Numbered from the stretch's first letter, positions 33,852 through 44,479 are shown. The stretch is 64,000 nt of DNA from Herminiimonas sp. (GCA_028292265.1 JAQGMR010000071.1:62001-126000); one strand, 5' to 3'. Made by a program: numbers and translations. Notes: generated by a model not told the origin, from the sequence alone.

Positions 33852-35687
33852 ATGGCGAAGCCGCTTTCCCATTCCTTCCTGACACCCGGTCTCTTCGCTG
33901 CTTTTTCTGCGGTCCTCCTTGCCGGCATGCTGCAAGCCGGCCCCTGTTTCGCCGCTCACGCGTTCGCGCTCTATGACGATGCGAAGTATCCGGCGGACTT
34001 CAAGCACTTTGACTATGTGAACCCCGACGCACCGCGGGGCGGCGAACTCTACCTTGCCAATCCGGACCGGCGGACCAGCTTCGACAAGTTCAACCCGTAC
34101 TCATTAAAGGGCGTGACCGCTGCGGGCATCGCCGAATTGATGTTCGAAACGCTCGCCGTCAGTTCGGCAGACGAGACCGCAAGCATGTACGGCTTGCTCG
34201 CGGAAGACATCGTCGTGGCGCCGGACAGAAGATCAGTGGTATTCAGGCTCAATCCCAAGGCACGCTTCAACAACGGCGAGCCCGTGCTCGCGGCCGACGT
34301 CAAGTATTCCTTCGATACCCTGATCGCGAAAGGCGCACCGCAGTACAAATCGGTTTATGCCGATGTGGAGCAATGCGTCATGCTGGGCGAGCGCACCGTG
34401 CGCTTCGACTTCAAGTCGGCAAACCGTGAGCTGCCCCTGATCGTTGGCAGCGTCCCGGTGTTTTCCCGCAAGTGGGGCGCAAAAACATCATTCGACCGGA
34501 TTGGACTGGAGACGCCGATTTCGACCGGCCCGTACCTTGTCGAACGTTACGATGTCGGCCGCTCGATTATCTACCGTCGCAATCCCGCTTACTGGGGCAT
34601 GGACGTTCCAGCGCGCAAGGGCATGTACAACTTTGGCCGCATCATCTACCGCTTCTACAAGGATGACGTGGCGCGGCTTGAAGCCTTCAAGGCCGGTGAA
34701 TTCGACGTTGTAGTGGAGTACAGCGCCAAGAACTGGGCGCGCAGCTATAACGGTCCCAAGTTTCGCAGTGGGGAAATCGTGAAGCGCAGCCTGCCGCATT
34801 CCAACGCGGCCGGCATGCAGGGATTCATGATGAACCTGCGACGCCCGCAGTTTCAGGACATCCGGGTCCGGCAGGCGCTGGACCTCGCCATGGATTTCGA
34901 ATGGATGAACCGCCAGCTGTTCTACGGCCAGTACAAGCGCATCTACTCCTACTTCAACAATAGCGAGTTGGGGGCGAGAGGCTCGCCATCGGCCGATGAA
35001 CTAGCCTTGCTAGAGCCGATGCGCGCCATGCTCGACCCGGCGGTTTTTGGCCCGGTGCCGGTACAGCCAGTAACGGATGCGCCGCATTCGCTGCGGGAGA
35101 ATCTTCTGAAAGCGCGCGCGTTGCTGCACGAGGCGGGGTGGGATTACCGCGACGGCGCACTCCGCAATGCAAAGGGCGACCCTTTTACCTTTGAGATCCT
35201 GGACGACCAGTCCGCGCTCTCCCGCATTATCAGCGTCTATATTCGCTCGCTGCAAAAGCTTGGCATGCAGGTGAACCAGCGCACGGCGGACTTCGCGCTG
35301 GTGCAGAAGCGCATGGAGGAATTCGACTTCGACATGACGAGCGAGCGCTTGCCTGACGTGACCAGCCCTGGAAACGAACTGTTCGATACCTTCGGTTCGA
35401 AAGCGGCCGACATCAACGGCTCCAACAACGCCTGGGGCCTGAAGGACCCTGCGGTCGACAAGCTGGTTGGTGCGCTGGTCGCGGCCAATACGCGGCGTGA
35501 ACTGGTAGCGGCATCCCGTTCGCTGGACCGGGTCCTGCTGCATAAATACATCGCTGTGCCGCACTGGTTTTCATCGATTCACCGCGTGGCGTATCGCAGC
35601 CGCTTCGGCATCCCGACCACAATGCCGCTGTATTACCAGGCTGACCCTTACGTTATTTCCACCTGGTGGCAGGCCAAGCCGCGATGA
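33852..35687 (+). CDS. yejA: Peptide ABC transporter substrate-binding protein, YejA-like
   Basis: A 611-residue periplasmic binding protein with a signal peptide (FAAFSAVLLAGMLQAGPCFA cut before AHAF). The YejA subfamily of SBP family 5 is indicated by HAFALYDDAKYPADFKHFDYVNPDAPRGG (split: LYDDAKYPADFKHF, NPDAPRGGELYL), FDKFNPYSLKG and INGSNNAWGL. It delivers oligopeptides, and in E. coli microcin C, to YejBEF. First gene of yejABEF. Confidence 0.92.
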   Translation: MAKPLSHSFLTPGLFAAFSAVLLAGMLQAGPCFAAHAFALYDDAKYPADFKHFDYVNPDAPRGGELYLANPDRRTSFDKFNPYSLKGVTAAGIAELMFETLAVSSADETASMYGLLAEDIVVAPDRRSVVFRLNPKARFNNGEPVLAADVKYSFDTLIAKGAPQYKSVYADVEQCVMLGERTVRFDFKSANRELPLIVGSVPVFSRKWGAKTSFDRIGLETPISTGPYLVERYDVGRSIIYRRNPAYWGMDVPARKGMYNFGRIIYRFYKDDVARLEAFKAGEFDVVVEYSAKNWARSYNGPKFRSGEIVKRSLPHSNAAGMQGFMMNLRRPQFQDIRVRQALDLAMDFEWMNRQLFYGQYKRIYSYFNNSELGARGSPSADELALLEPMRAMLDPAVFGPVPVQPVTDAPHSLRENLLKARALLHEAGWDYRDGALRNAKGDPFTFEILDDQSALSRIISVYIRSLQKLGMQVNQRTADFALVQKRMEEFDFDMTSERLPDVTSPGNELFDTFGSKAADINGSNNAWGLKDPAVDKLVGALVAANTRRELVAASRSLDRVLLHKYIAVPHWFSSIHRVAYRSRFGIPTTMPLYYQADPYVISTWWQAKPR

Positions 35688-35823
35688 ACAACGACGCCTT
35701 GTATTTCCATAGTCGTTGCCGCTGCGAATCCAGGCGCACCGGCACGCGCAAGCCAGCCGTTTGCAGCATAGTGGCGACGCCACAGGAACTGCAAACCCGA
35801 AATCGCATTGAAGGACTTCGCCA

Positions 35824-36885
35824 ATGAACATGTGGGCCTACATTGCCAAGCGCGTACTGCTGATGCTGCCGACGCTTCTCGGCGTCATCGCGCTCACCTT
35901 CGTGGTCATCCAGTTCGTGCCGGGCGGCCCGGTGGAGCAGGCCCTGATCGAATTGCGCAAGGGTCAGACTGGCAGCGGCGAAGCGTCTGGCGGCGGCGTT
36001 TCACAGTACCGTGGCCGGCAGGGCATTGATGCCGAACGGGTGAAGGAAATCAAGGCGCTGTATGGCTTTGACAAACCCGCGCCGGAGCGCTTCTGGCAGA
36101 TGCTCAAGGGTTTTGCCACCTTCGACCTTGGGCAAAGCTTCTATCACCATATGGACGTCTGGAACCTCGTTAAATCGAAGTTGCCAGTGTCGATCTCAAT
36201 CGGCTTGTGGACCTTTTTTCTTACCTATTTCATCTCTGTCCCGCTCGGGATCGCCAAGGCGGTGCGGGAAGGAAGCCGGTTCGACTCTGTGACCAGCATG
36301 CTGGTTCTGGTCGGCTACTCCATTCCTGGTTTCGTCCTCGGCGTGTTCCTGCTGGTGCTGTTCGGCGGCGGCAGCTTTGTCCAATGGTTCCCGCTGCGCG
36401 GGCTGACCTCCGATAACTGGGAATCCTTGTCGTGGGCCGGCAAGACGCTCGACTACCTGTGGCATATCACCTTGCCCGTGACGGCCTCCGTGGCGGGCGC
36501 ATTTGCGGTGATGACGATGCTGACCAAGAACACCTTCCTGGAAGAGATCCGCAAGCAATATGTCCTGACTGCGCGCGCTAAGGGGCTGGCCGAAAACCGA
36601 GTCCTCTACAAGCACGTGTTTCGCAATGCGCTGATACCGCTCGTGACCGGCTTTCCCGCGGCTTTTATCGGTGCCTTCTTCGCTGGCAGCCTCCTGATCG
36701 AAACACTGTTCTCGCTGGACGGACTGGGGCTGCTGTCCTATGAATCGGTGGTGCGGCGCGACTATCCGGTGGTGATGGGAACGCTGTACCTGTTCACGCT
36801 GATCGGGCTTGTGGTGAAGCTGATCGGCGACCTCTGTTACGTGTGGGTAGATCCGCGCGTGCAATTCGAAAGCCTGGCGCGATGA
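35824..36885 (+). CDS. yejB: Peptide ABC transporter permease, YejB-like
   Basis: A 353-residue inner-membrane permease with six membrane helices. MWAYIAKRVLLMLPTLLGVIALTFVVIQ is the first, and the cytoplasmic EAA loop is TARAKGLAENRVLYKHVFRNALIP. It forms the channel with YejE. The insertion GQTGSGEASGGGVSQYRG after helix 1 is usual for YejB. It ends with ATGA, overlapping the yejE start, and is preceded by a 136-base gap after yejA. Confidence 0.93.
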   Translation: MNMWAYIAKRVLLMLPTLLGVIALTFVVIQFVPGGPVEQALIELRKGQTGSGEASGGGVSQYRGRQGIDAERVKEIKALYGFDKPAPERFWQMLKGFATFDLGQSFYHHMDVWNLVKSKLPVSISIGLWTFFLTYFISVPLGIAKAVREGSRFDSVTSMLVLVGYSIPGFVLGVFLLVLFGGGSFVQWFPLRGLTSDNWESLSWAGKTLDYLWHITLPVTASVAGAFAVMTMLTKNTFLEEIRKQYVLTARAKGLAENRVLYKHVFRNALIPLVTGFPAAFIGAFFAGSLLIETLFSLDGLGLLSYESVVRRDYPVVMGTLYLFTLIGLVVKLIGDLCYVWVDPRVQFESLAR

Positions 36886-37985
36886 AGGGACCGATGAAGG
36901 CTGACCTCAATCCCCCGATTCCAGATCCGGCCGCATCGCCGGACCAGCCCGCCGCTGGCCCAATATCGGTCTCTCCCGGTCGACGCGTCTGGATGCGCTT
37001 TCGCGGCAATCGTCGCGGCTACTGGAGCCTGCTGATATTCCTGTCACTGTTTGCGCTTAGCCTCGCCGCGGAACTGATTTCCAACGACAAGCCGCTGGTC
37101 GCCAGCTACCACGGCCAACTGGTCTTCCCGGTCCTGAAAACCTATTCCGAAAAGACCTTCAATGGCGACTTCGAGACGCGCGCCGATTACCTTGATCCGT
37201 TCATCCGTGACCAATTCAACAAGGATGGCAATTGGGCCATCTATCCCATTAATCACTACAGTTTCGACACGCTCAATTACTTCGCCAAGTCGCCCAATCC
37301 CGCACCGCCATCTTCGGAGAATTGGCTAGGCACCGATGACCGGGGCAGGGACGTACTAGCCCGATTGTTGTACGGCTTCCGGGTATCTATTTTGTTTGGC
37401 CTCGCGCTCACAGTGACCGGCGTGCTGCTTGGCATGGCGACCGGCGCGGTGCAGGGCTATTTCGCCGGTAGAACCGATCTTTTCTTTCAGCGTTTCATTG
37501 AAATCTGGAGCTCCATGCCGGAGCTTTACTTGCTGATCATCTTTGCCTCTATCTTCGACCCAGGTATCGGCTTGCTGCTGATCCTGCTTTCCCTGTTCGG
37601 CTGGATGGGCCTGTCCGACTACGTGCGCGCCGACTTCCTGCGCAATCGCAACCTGGAATACGTGCAGGCAGGCCGCGCCCTGGGTTTGTCGAGCGGCCAA
37701 ATCATCTGGCGGCACGTTCTTCCCAACAGCATGACGCCGGTCGTCACCTTCCTGCCGTTCCGCATGAGCGGGGCGATCCTGGCGCTTACCAGCCTCGACT
37801 TTCTTGGGCTGGGCGTGCCGCCATCGACGCCCAGCCTCGGCGAACTGCTGGCCCAGGGCAAAAACAATCTGGACGCCTGGTGGATCGCGGTCGCCACATT
37901 TCTGGTGTTGACCGTGACGCTCCTGTTGCTCACCAATATCGGCGACGCACTTCGCAATTCCCTCGATGTGCGGAGGCGCGGATGA
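36882..37985 (+). CDS. yejE: Peptide ABC transporter permease, YejE-like
   Basis: A 367-residue permease. It has a Pro-rich cytoplasmic N-tail (about 1-40), a first helix SLLIFLSLFALSLAAEL, the large periplasmic loop typical of YejE (about 65-145) and then five helices; the EAA loop is EYVQAGRALGLSSGQIIWRHVLPNS. Start taken as the ATG at 36882 overlapping the yejB stop; a second ATG at 36894, preceded by AAGGGA, may be used instead. The stop overlaps the yejF start. Confidence 0.92.
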   Translation: MKGPMKADLNPPIPDPAASPDQPAAGPISVSPGRRVWMRFRGNRRGYWSLLIFLSLFALSLAAELISNDKPLVASYHGQLVFPVLKTYSEKTFNGDFETRADYLDPFIRDQFNKDGNWAIYPINHYSFDTLNYFAKSPNPAPPSSENWLGTDDRGRDVLARLLYGFRVSILFGLALTVTGVLLGMATGAVQGYFAGRTDLFFQRFIEIWSSMPELYLLIIFASIFDPGIGLLLILLSLFGWMGLSDYVRADFLRNRNLEYVQAGRALGLSSGQIIWRHVLPNSMTPVVTFLPFRMSGAILALTSLDFLGLGVPPSTPSLGELLAQGKNNLDAWWIAVATFLVLTVTLLLLTNIGDALRNSLDVRRRG

Positions 37986-39658
37986 GCCCGCCGCTTTATG
38001 TGGCGCCTTTGCCCGGCACCGCAGCACCGACGATCATTGACGCTCGAGCGCCCCTGCTTCTGGTGCAGAACCTGCGGATCAAATTCGGTTCATCAGTCGT
38101 CGTCGACGACGTGAGCTTCAGCATCGCTCCCGGCGAGAAGTTTGCGCTGGTAGGCGAGTCCGGTTCTGGCAAGACCGTCACCGCGCTGGCGGTGCTGCGG
38201 CTTTCACAGGATGCGCAGTACGAAGGAAGCGTCCAGTTCCAGGGACGGGACGTCCTGACCATGCCGGAACCGGCCCTGCGCGGCTTGCGCGGCAAGGACG
38301 TGGCGATGATCTTCCAGGAGCCGATGACGGCGTTGAACCCGCTGTTCACCATTGGCAATCAGATCGCCGAAGTGCTGATGCTGCATGAAGGACTAAGCGT
38401 GAAGGCGGCGGCATTGCGCGCGGTCGACCTGCTTCACAAGACCGGCATACCCGAACCCGCGCGACGGGCGTTGGCCTATCCGCACCAACTGTCTGGTGGC
38501 CAGCGTCAGCGCGCGATGATTGCCATGGCGCTTGCCTGTCGGCCGAAGCTGCTGATTGCCGACGAACCAACCACGGCGCTCGACGTTACGATCCAGGTGC
38601 AGATTCTCGAGCTGCTGAACCAGTTGCAGCGCGAAGAGAACATGGCGGTGCTGATGATTACGCACGACCTGAATCTGGTACGGCATTTCGCCGACCGGGT
38701 CGGGGTGATGGAGCACGGCAAGCTGGTCGAAACAGCCACCTCGCAGGAACTGTTTTCCGCGCCGCGCGAGCCGTACACAAAGAAGCTTTTGGGCAGCCAT
38801 CCGACGCGGATGGTGGAGACGAACGCCGCCAGCGCGGAGCCGCTGCTCGAGGCGGCGCAGGTACGCTGCAGCTTTGCCATTGCGCAGGGCTGGTTTCGCC
38901 ACCGCGACTTTGTCGCGGTGGACGACGTGTCGCTGCAGGTGCTGCCGGGTGAAACGCTTGGCATTGTCGGCGAGTCCGGCTCGGGGAAGTCGACGCTTGG
39001 CATGGCGCTGCTGCGACTCTCGGCGGCGAAGGTGAGCGGCGAGATCCGTTTCGCGCAGCAGCCGGTCAGCGCTATGTCGTCATCCGAAATTCGGCCGCTC
39101 CGGGCCCGGATGCAGGTGGTGTTTCAGGATCCGTTCGCGTCGCTTTCGCCGCGTCGTACGGTCGAACAGATCGTCGGCGAGGGACTGGCTTTGCATCGGC
39201 CCGGCTTAACCGCACCCGCATTGCGCGCGGCGGTAGCGGCCGGTCTGATGGAAGTTGGTTTGTCGCCCGACATGATGTCGCGCTATCCGCATGAATTTTC
39301 AGGCGGACAGCGGCAACGCATCGCCATCGCCCGCGCACTGGTGCTGGAACCCGATCTCGTACTGCTCGACGAGCCGACGTCCTCGCTCGACGTGTCTGTT
39401 CAACTGCAGGTACTGCAACTGCTGGCGGCGCTGCAGCGCAAGCATGGCATGGCTTATATATTTATCAGTCATGACCTTGCAGTCATTCGCGCCATGGCGC
39501 ACCGCGTGCTGGTCATGAAGGACGGAAAGGTAGTCGAAAGCGGGCAGGCGGAGGAGGTGTTGTCGACACCCAAACAAGCCTACACCCGCAAGCTGCTGGC
39601 AGCGTCGACGTATTCGACGGTTGCCCTCGACGACGTGGATGCAAGCGCCACGCACTGA
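37982..39658 (+). CDS. yejF: Peptide ABC transporter duplicated ATPase, YejF-like
   Basis: A 558-residue protein carrying two ATPase domains in one chain. The first (about 25-280) has [23 protein letters not shown] and [12 protein letters not shown]; the second (about 300-545) has [23 protein letters not shown] and [11 protein letters not shown]. It energises YejBE for peptide uptake. The ATG at 37982 overlaps the yejE stop as ATGA. The gene ends the operon. I see no clear terminator in the 107 bases to mltD's 3' end, which is convergent. Confidence 0.94.
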   Translation: MSPPLYVAPLPGTAAPTIIDARAPLLLVQNLRIKFGSSVVVDDVSFSIAPGEKFALVGESGSGKTVTALAVLRLSQDAQYEGSVQFQGRDVLTMPEPALRGLRGKDVAMIFQEPMTALNPLFTIGNQIAEVLMLHEGLSVKAAALRAVDLLHKTGIPEPARRALAYPHQLSGGQRQRAMIAMALACRPKLLIADEPTTALDVTIQVQILELLNQLQREENMAVLMITHDLNLVRHFADRVGVMEHGKLVETATSQELFSAPREPYTKKLLGSHPTRMVETNAASAEPLLEAAQVRCSFAIAQGWFRHRDFVAVDDVSLQVLPGETLGIVGESGSGKSTLGMALLRLSAAKVSGEIRFAQQPVSAMSSSEIRPLRARMQVVFQDPFASLSPRRTVEQIVGEGLALHRPGLTAPALRAAVAAGLMEVGLSPDMMSRYPHEFSGGQRQRIAIARALVLEPDLVLLDEPTSSLDVSVQLQVLQLLAALQRKHGMAYIFISHDLAVIRAMAHRVLVMKDGKVVESGQAEEVLSTPKQAYTRKLLAASTYSTVALDDVDASATH

Positions 39659-39766
39659 GGACGAAACCGGGAATGCGCTTGGAGCCGGATCAGGGCGTCC
39701 GCTAACGCGGAGGCAAAGGCATGCCAGGCGATGCCAGCCAGCCCCTGCCGCCCACGGATGACGCCT

Positions 39767-41416
39767 CTATTGCCTGGCCAGCAGGGTCTTGTTCACGCTT
39801 TTGCTGGGCGGGTTGTTGGCGGTCCTGGTCGCACTCTTGCCCGCTGACTTGTTGGCGGTTTTAGTCGGCTTGCCGGACTTGCTTGACTTAACCGGGGCCG
39901 CAGCCAACTTGCCGGACTTGCTTGACTTAACCGGGGCCGCAGCCAACTTGCCGGACTTGCTTGACTTAACCGGGGCCGCAGCCAATTTGCTGTGGACAAG
40001 CGTGCGACCGACCGGGCGACCGGCGCGGTTACGCGCCACAGCGGTGCCAGCGTTGCCACGAACATTGGGCACATTCAGGACAAGTACCTGGCCGCGCGAA
40101 ACGGTTTCACGCGAAAGCGAATTCCAACTTTTTATGTCAGCGACGGTCACGCGATTGCGGTTGGCAATCGCTTGCAACGTATCACCCTTGCCAGCCTTCA
40201 CAGTGATACGTCGGGTTGGCGGCGCATCCGGTTCCATTGCCATCATGGCGTTATCTGCGGCGTCCCGGGTAATTTCGTTGCCACGATTTTCTTCGGACCG
40301 CGGCACTAGAATGGTCGACCCTTCCTTTAGCACCATCTTCGGCGGAATGTGATTGGCTTCCCTCAGCAACTCGGGCGTGGTGTTGAAGCGTGCGGCGATA
40401 GTTTCTATCCGTTCCCGAACCGCGGTGACCTTGTGTGAGGTCCATGAAGAGAGCGCATGGCCCCACTTTCCAAGGTTCGTCTTGAATTTTTCCGCATTAC
40501 TTTTTGGAAGAAGTATTTGCGTATTGCCGCCCGTGATAACCGGACGGTTGAACTGTGGATTCAACGCCCTGAATTCATCCATCGACAGTTCCGCGAGTTG
40601 CGCGGCAACCTTGACATCGATGTCGCGCGTGTTGCCGATCGTGACGAAGTACGGCTGGTTTTCAACCTTGGGCAATGCAATGTTGTATTGCGCAGGATTT
40701 GCGATGATGTTTTTCACCGCCTGCAGCTTCGGGACGTAATTGCGGGTCTCCGCCGGCATATACGCCGAAAGGCTGTTGAAGTCGATGGGTTGGCCGGCGG
40801 CCCGAGCCTTATTGATAGCGCGCTGAACCGATCCTTCGCCCCAGTTGTAGGCAGCCAGCGCAAGTTGCCAGTCGCCGAACATGCCATACAGTTTCTGCAG
40901 GTAGCTTAGCGCGGCGTCGGTAGAGGCAAGCACGTCGCGGCGTTCGTCCCGGAACATGTTCTGCTTGAGGTTGAAATCGCGGCCGGTGGAAGGAATGAAC
41001 TGCCACATGCCCGCGGCCTTGGCCGTGGAATAGGCCTCGGGATTGAAGGCGGATTCAATAAAGGGAAGCAGCGCAAGCTCGGTAGGCATATTGCGCTTCT
41101 CAAGTTCCTGTACGACGTGGAACAGATAGCGCGAAGCCCGCGTCGTGGTGCGTTGAATGTAGTCTGGGCGCGCCGTGTACCAGGCGGTCTGCGAGGTCAC
41201 AAGCGGGTTGTCCAGATCCGGAATGCCGAAGCCTTTGCGGATGCGTCCCCAGACGTCAACTTCCTCCATATTGAGGACTTGCATCAGGGGATCGTTGGGG
41301 TCTAGCGGGTGACGCGGAGAGTAGGTGAAAACGGAGATGTCGTTTGCGAGGACCAGCGGTGCTCCGAGCGTCAGGAGTGCTGCACAAACAATGGCTTTGG
41401 TAGTGTACTGAGGCAT
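39767..41416 (-). CDS. mltD: Lytic murein transglycosylase D with LysM domains
   Basis: A 549-residue exported protein. Signal peptide MPQYTTKAIVCAALLTLGAPLVLA has no lipobox, unlike E. coli MltD. The SLT domain (about 95-230) contains the catalytic Glu in LLPFIESAFNPEAYS and GMWQFIPSTGR. Two LysM-like repeats follow (about 330-380 and 400-445: ITVKAGKGDTLQAIANRNRV). It cleaves peptidoglycan glycan strands to 1,6-anhydro products. The basic C-terminal tail has three copies of KLAAAPVKSSKSG followed by more Lys/Ser/Ala repeats. It sits divergently 183 bases from gloB, as in E. coli. Confidence 0.93.
   Translation of the reverse strand: MPQYTTKAIVCAALLTLGAPLVLANDISVFTYSPRHPLDPNDPLMQVLNMEEVDVWGRIRKGFGIPDLDNPLVTSQTAWYTARPDYIQRTTTRASRYLFHVVQELEKRNMPTELALLPFIESAFNPEAYSTAKAAGMWQFIPSTGRDFNLKQNMFRDERRDVLASTDAALSYLQKLYGMFGDWQLALAAYNWGEGSVQRAINKARAAGQPIDFNSLSAYMPAETRNYVPKLQAVKNIIANPAQYNIALPKVENQPYFVTIGNTRDIDVKVAAQLAELSMDEFRALNPQFNRPVITGGNTQILLPKSNAEKFKTNLGKWGHALSSWTSHKVTAVRERIETIAARFNTTPELLREANHIPPKMVLKEGSTILVPRSEENRGNEITRDAADNAMMAMEPDAPPTRRITVKAGKGDTLQAIANRNRVTVADIKSWNSLSRETVSRGQVLVLNVPNVRGNAGTAVARNRAGRPVGRTLVHSKLAAAPVKSSKSGKLAAAPVKSSKSGKLAAAPVKSSKSGKPTKTANKSAGKSATRTANNPPSKSVNKTLLARQ
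39872..39988. repeat. Three 39-bp direct repeats inside the mltD 3' end
   Basis: Units at 39872-39910, 39911-39949 and 39950-39988 are almost identical; the third differs by a single base near its right end. They encode KLAAAPVKSSKSG three times. Since 39 is a multiple of three, gain or loss of a copy changes the tail length without shifting the frame. Confidence 0.95.
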
Positions 41417-41599
41417 GGGTCCGCTTTACAGTGTCCCGACCCATGAATCAGTCGGTCTTGCACAGGAGTATGCCGCAGAGTGTACGTACTGATCTTTCGT
41501 CTGGTCAAGAAAAATGTCGGTTTAGTGACGAAGCGCAAAGTTGCACGAATCTTAACGGAAGGTTCCCGGCGGAAGCGCTCTTTTGCCTTGCCGATGCGT

Positions 41600-42409
41600 T
41601 TAACGGAACGCGTTTTTCCATTCGCGCAGGGCAGCGAACGCTTCAACCGGCTTGCCGCTGACGAGTCCCCGCTTGTTTTGCAGCGTGGCGATGATTTCTG
41701 CTTCGGTATTTCGCAGGAAGGGATTGGTCTGTTTCTCGAGTTCGATGGTCGAGGGAATGGTCGGCTCCCCGTGGGAGCGTTTAGTCTGTTCCGCAAGCAG
41801 GCGTGCGTGCAACAAGCTGTTGCCCGGTTCCGCCGCTACCGCAAAGCGCAGGTTGGCGACGGTGTACTCATGCGCGCAATAGACCGCCGTGTCGCCGGGA
41901 AGGCGGGCCAGCTTTGCCAGCGATGTCGTCATTTGTTGTGCCGAGCCTTCGAAAAGCCGACCGCAGCCGCCGGCAAAAAGCGTATCGCCGCAGAACACCC
42001 ATCCCTCTTGCGCCGCGACATAAGCAATATGGTCGAGCGTGTGACCCGGCACTTCCAGCACGTCAAGCACCAGGCCTATTTCCGGCACGCTGGCGTGGTC
42101 GCCTTCACCCAGGTGATTCGTTATGCCCCCAATGGACGGGTTGCGCGGCCCCCATACAGGAACCGGTCGATGCCGCAGCAAGTGGGGAACACCGCCGACA
42201 TGGTCAGCATGATGATGTGTCAGTAGAATAGCGGCGAGAGTCAGATTCCTGGAAATCAATACGTCGAGCACGGGTTGAGCGTCGCCTGGATCGACCACCG
42301 CCGCGTGCTCGCCATTGTGAATAAGCCAGATGTAATTGTCGGCGAACGCGGGTATGGCGACAACGGACAGGGCGTTGCGCGAGATATCTGAAGGTTTAGC
42401 TGACAACAT
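41600..42409 (-). CDS. gloB: Hydroxyacylglutathione hydrolase (glyoxalase II)
   Basis: A 269-residue metallo-beta-lactamase fold enzyme that hydrolyses S-lactoylglutathione in methylglyoxal detoxification. Metal ligands are in [10 protein letters not shown], in VPGHTLDHI and in [17 protein letters not shown], with His in YCAHEYT. The C-terminal glutathione-binding segment ([17 protein letters not shown]) is present. Start taken at the ATG 42409 (MLSAKPSD); an upstream ATG at 42415 is in the same frame. Its 5' end meets the divergent yafS-like start almost base to base. Confidence 0.94.
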   Translation of the reverse strand: MLSAKPSDISRNALSVVAIPAFADNYIWLIHNGEHAAVVDPGDAQPVLDVLISRNLTLAAILLTHHHADHVGGVPHLLRHRPVPVWGPRNPSIGGITNHLGEGDHASVPEIGLVLDVLEVPGHTLDHIAYVAAQEGWVFCGDTLFAGGCGRLFEGSAQQMTTSLAKLARLPGDTAVYCAHEYTVANLRFAVAAEPGNSLLHARLLAEQTKRSHGEPTIPSTIELEKQTNPFLRNTEAEIIATLQNKRGLVSGKPVEAFAALREWKNAFR

Positions 42410-43214
42410 GGGCATGAACGAACCGATAACTGAAAAATCCATTATAGCCCTGGGGCCTTGGCTCGAAGGGCCGGTAGGTCGTTATGTGCGTGACTGGGAG
42501 CAGGCGCGGCTCGACCTCTTGACCAGCGATATTTTCGGCTTCAACGCCGTGCAGGTCGGACTGCCACAGATCAATGGACTTGCGGCAAACCGCATGCCAA
42601 ACAAGTGGCTGACCGATACGCACAGGTCCGTTACGACTGCCGGCGCTGAATCAGGCGGCATGCAGGTTTCGGTAGTCCATGATTTCGCCGAACTGCCGTT
42701 CGCCACGCATAGCCTTGACCTTGTCATCCTGCCCCATGTGCTGGAGTTCGCCGAAGAGCCGCATCAAGTTCTGCGCGAGGTCGAGCGGGTGCTGATTCCC
42801 GAAGGTCAGCTGATCGTCTGCGGCTTCAATCCAGCCAGCCTGTGGGGCGCCCGACAGGCCACTGGACGCATATCAGGTGCGCACTTCTTGCCGCTCAACG
42901 GCGAGTTCATTAGCGTGCCCCGCTTGAAGGACTGGCTCAAGCTACTCAACATGGACGTCAATCGAGGACATTTCGGTTGCTATGCGCCGCCATGTAACAC
43001 GGAGCGCTGGCTGCGTCGATTCGATTTCATGGAAAAGGCGGGCAACCGATGGTGGCCGTTCCTGGGTGCGGTATACGTAGTGCAGGCTATCAAGCGAGTG
43101 CGTGGCATGCGCATCATTGGTCCGGCTTGGAACCGGCGGCCGATGCATGCGCCAAAAGGCGTCCCTGCAACCAACAGGAGTCAGAAGAGTACCAATGGAA
43201 ATGCAGAAAATTGA
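42408..43214 (+). CDS. Class I SAM-dependent methyltransferase, YafS-like
   Basis: A 268-residue methyltransferase in the same place (between gloB and rnhA) as E. coli yafS. The SAM-binding loop is degenerate ([18 protein letters not shown] rather than a Gly-rich motif), but the following strands are normal: [22 protein letters not shown] and [14 protein letters not shown]. The substrate is not known for the family. The ATG at 42408 or 42414 may be used. It is divergent from gloB with no free intergenic space, and its 3' end overlaps the rnhA start by about 20 bases. Confidence 0.82.
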   Translation: MGMNEPITEKSIIALGPWLEGPVGRYVRDWEQARLDLLTSDIFGFNAVQVGLPQINGLAANRMPNKWLTDTHRSVTTAGAESGGMQVSVVHDFAELPFATHSLDLVILPHVLEFAEEPHQVLREVERVLIPEGQLIVCGFNPASLWGARQATGRISGAHFLPLNGEFISVPRLKDWLKLLNMDVNRGHFGCYAPPCNTERWLRRFDFMEKAGNRWWPFLGAVYVVQAIKRVRGMRIIGPAWNRRPMHAPKGVPATNRSQKSTNGNAEN

Positions 43215-43638
43215 AATTTATACGGATGGCGCCTGCAAGGGAAACCCGGGACCTGGTGGGTGGGGCGCATGGCTGGTGGCTGGCCAACATGAGAAGGAAA
43301 TGTTCGGTGGCGAATCGAACACGACCAACAACCGCATGGAACTAAAGGCCGTTATCGAGGCGCTGTGCACGCTAAAGGCGCCTTGCGAGGTGATCGTTCA
43401 TACGGACAGCCAGTACGTGCAGAAGGGAATCAGCGAGTGGATCCACGGCTGGAAGAAACGCGGCTGGAAAACCGCCGCCAGGGAGCCTGTCAAGAATGTG
43501 GACTTGTGGCAGGCGCTCGATGAAGCGCAGTCACGCCACAAGATTGAGTGGCGCTGGGTCAAGGGACATGCGGGACATGTCGGCAATGAGCGCGCCGATG
43601 CGCTCGCCAACCGTGGTGTGGGTTCGGTGTCATCGTAA
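43195..43638 (+). CDS. rnhA: Ribonuclease HI
   Basis: A 147-residue RNase HI with the acidic active site: Asp11 in [18 protein letters not shown], Glu in [11 protein letters not shown], Asp in [14 protein letters not shown] and the last Asp in NERADALAN. The substrate-handle region [13 protein letters not shown] is present. It removes RNA from RNA-DNA hybrids. Start at the ATG 43195 ([11 protein letters not shown]), overlapping the previous gene; a second ATG is two codons later. dnaQ follows on the same strand. Confidence 0.96.
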   Translation: MEMQKIEIYTDGACKGNPGPGGWGAWLVAGQHEKEMFGGESNTTNNRMELKAVIEALCTLKAPCEVIVHTDSQYVQKGISEWIHGWKKRGWKTAAREPVKNVDLWQALDEAQSRHKIEWRWVKGHAGHVGNERADALANRGVGSVSS

Positions 43639-43768
43639 GGGGCACCCGCACGGGCATTGGCAGGGCGTTCGCAGGGACAGTGCGAATCGCGCTCCAGGTG
43701 CTCTCAAAGCAACCCCTTCCATGTAGAATCCACGCAATTCCGATTCAACCAATTTCCTTGTGGGCTTC

Positions 43769-44479
43769 ATGCGCCAGATCGTACTTGACACCGAAACCAC
43801 TGGACTCAATCCCCGCTCCGGCGACCGCGTTATCGAAGTAGGTTGCGTCGAACTGGTTGACCGTCGCCTGACCGGAAACAACTTTCACGCGTACATCAAT
43901 CCAGAACGCGATTCCGAACCCGGGGCGCTCGAGGTCCATGGCCTGACGACGGAATTCTTGTCTGACAAACCAAAATTCGGCGAGATCTGCGATGCGTTGC
44001 GCGACTACCTTCGCGGTGCCGAAGTCATCATCCACAACGCGCCATTTGACGTCGGCTTTCTGGACGCCGAATTCAGCCGCCTGAGCGTTCCGCCATTCGG
44101 GCAGCATGTGGTTGGCGTCATAGACACCTTGGTACGCGCAAAGGAAATCCATCCCGGCAAGCGCAATTCACTCGATGCGCTGTGTGACCGCTATGGGGTC
44201 TCGAATGCGCATCGGACGCTGCACGGCGCCTTGCTGGATGCCGAGTTGCTTGCAGAAGTCTATCTGTCGATGACAAGGGGGCAGAACAGCCTTGCCATGG
44301 ACCTCGGCGGCGAAGACGAAGAGGCTGTCATTGGCGCCGATCTGCAAGCCATGCCGTTGCGCGAGATTATTGTGCTCGCGCCGAGCGAGGACGAGCTTGC
44401 GCAGCATGAGGCAGTATTAAGCAGCCTGGACAAGGAAGTGAAAGGCGTTTCCCTATGGCGCACGCTCGTCGCAAATTGA
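43769..44479 (+). CDS. dnaQ: DNA polymerase III epsilon subunit (proofreading 3'-5' exonuclease)
   Basis: A 236-residue DnaQ. ExoI motif MRQIVLDTETTGLNP (Asp7, Glu9), ExoII IHNAPFDVGFLDAEF, ExoIII HGALLDAELLAEVYL are complete. The C-terminal tail beyond 185 that binds the alpha subunit is present. The ATG at 43769 is preferred; a GTG three codons upstream (43760) is also in frame. As in E. coli, dnaQ is followed directly by a tRNA gene. Confidence 0.95.
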   Translation: MRQIVLDTETTGLNPRSGDRVIEVGCVELVDRRLTGNNFHAYINPERDSEPGALEVHGLTTEFLSDKPKFGEICDALRDYLRGAEVIIHNAPFDVGFLDAEFSRLSVPPFGQHVVGVIDTLVRAKEIHPGKRNSLDALCDRYGVSNAHRTLHGALLDAELLAEVYLSMTRGQNSLAMDLGGEDEEAVIGADLQAMPLREIIVLAPSEDELAQHEAVLSSLDKEVKGVSLWRTLVAN

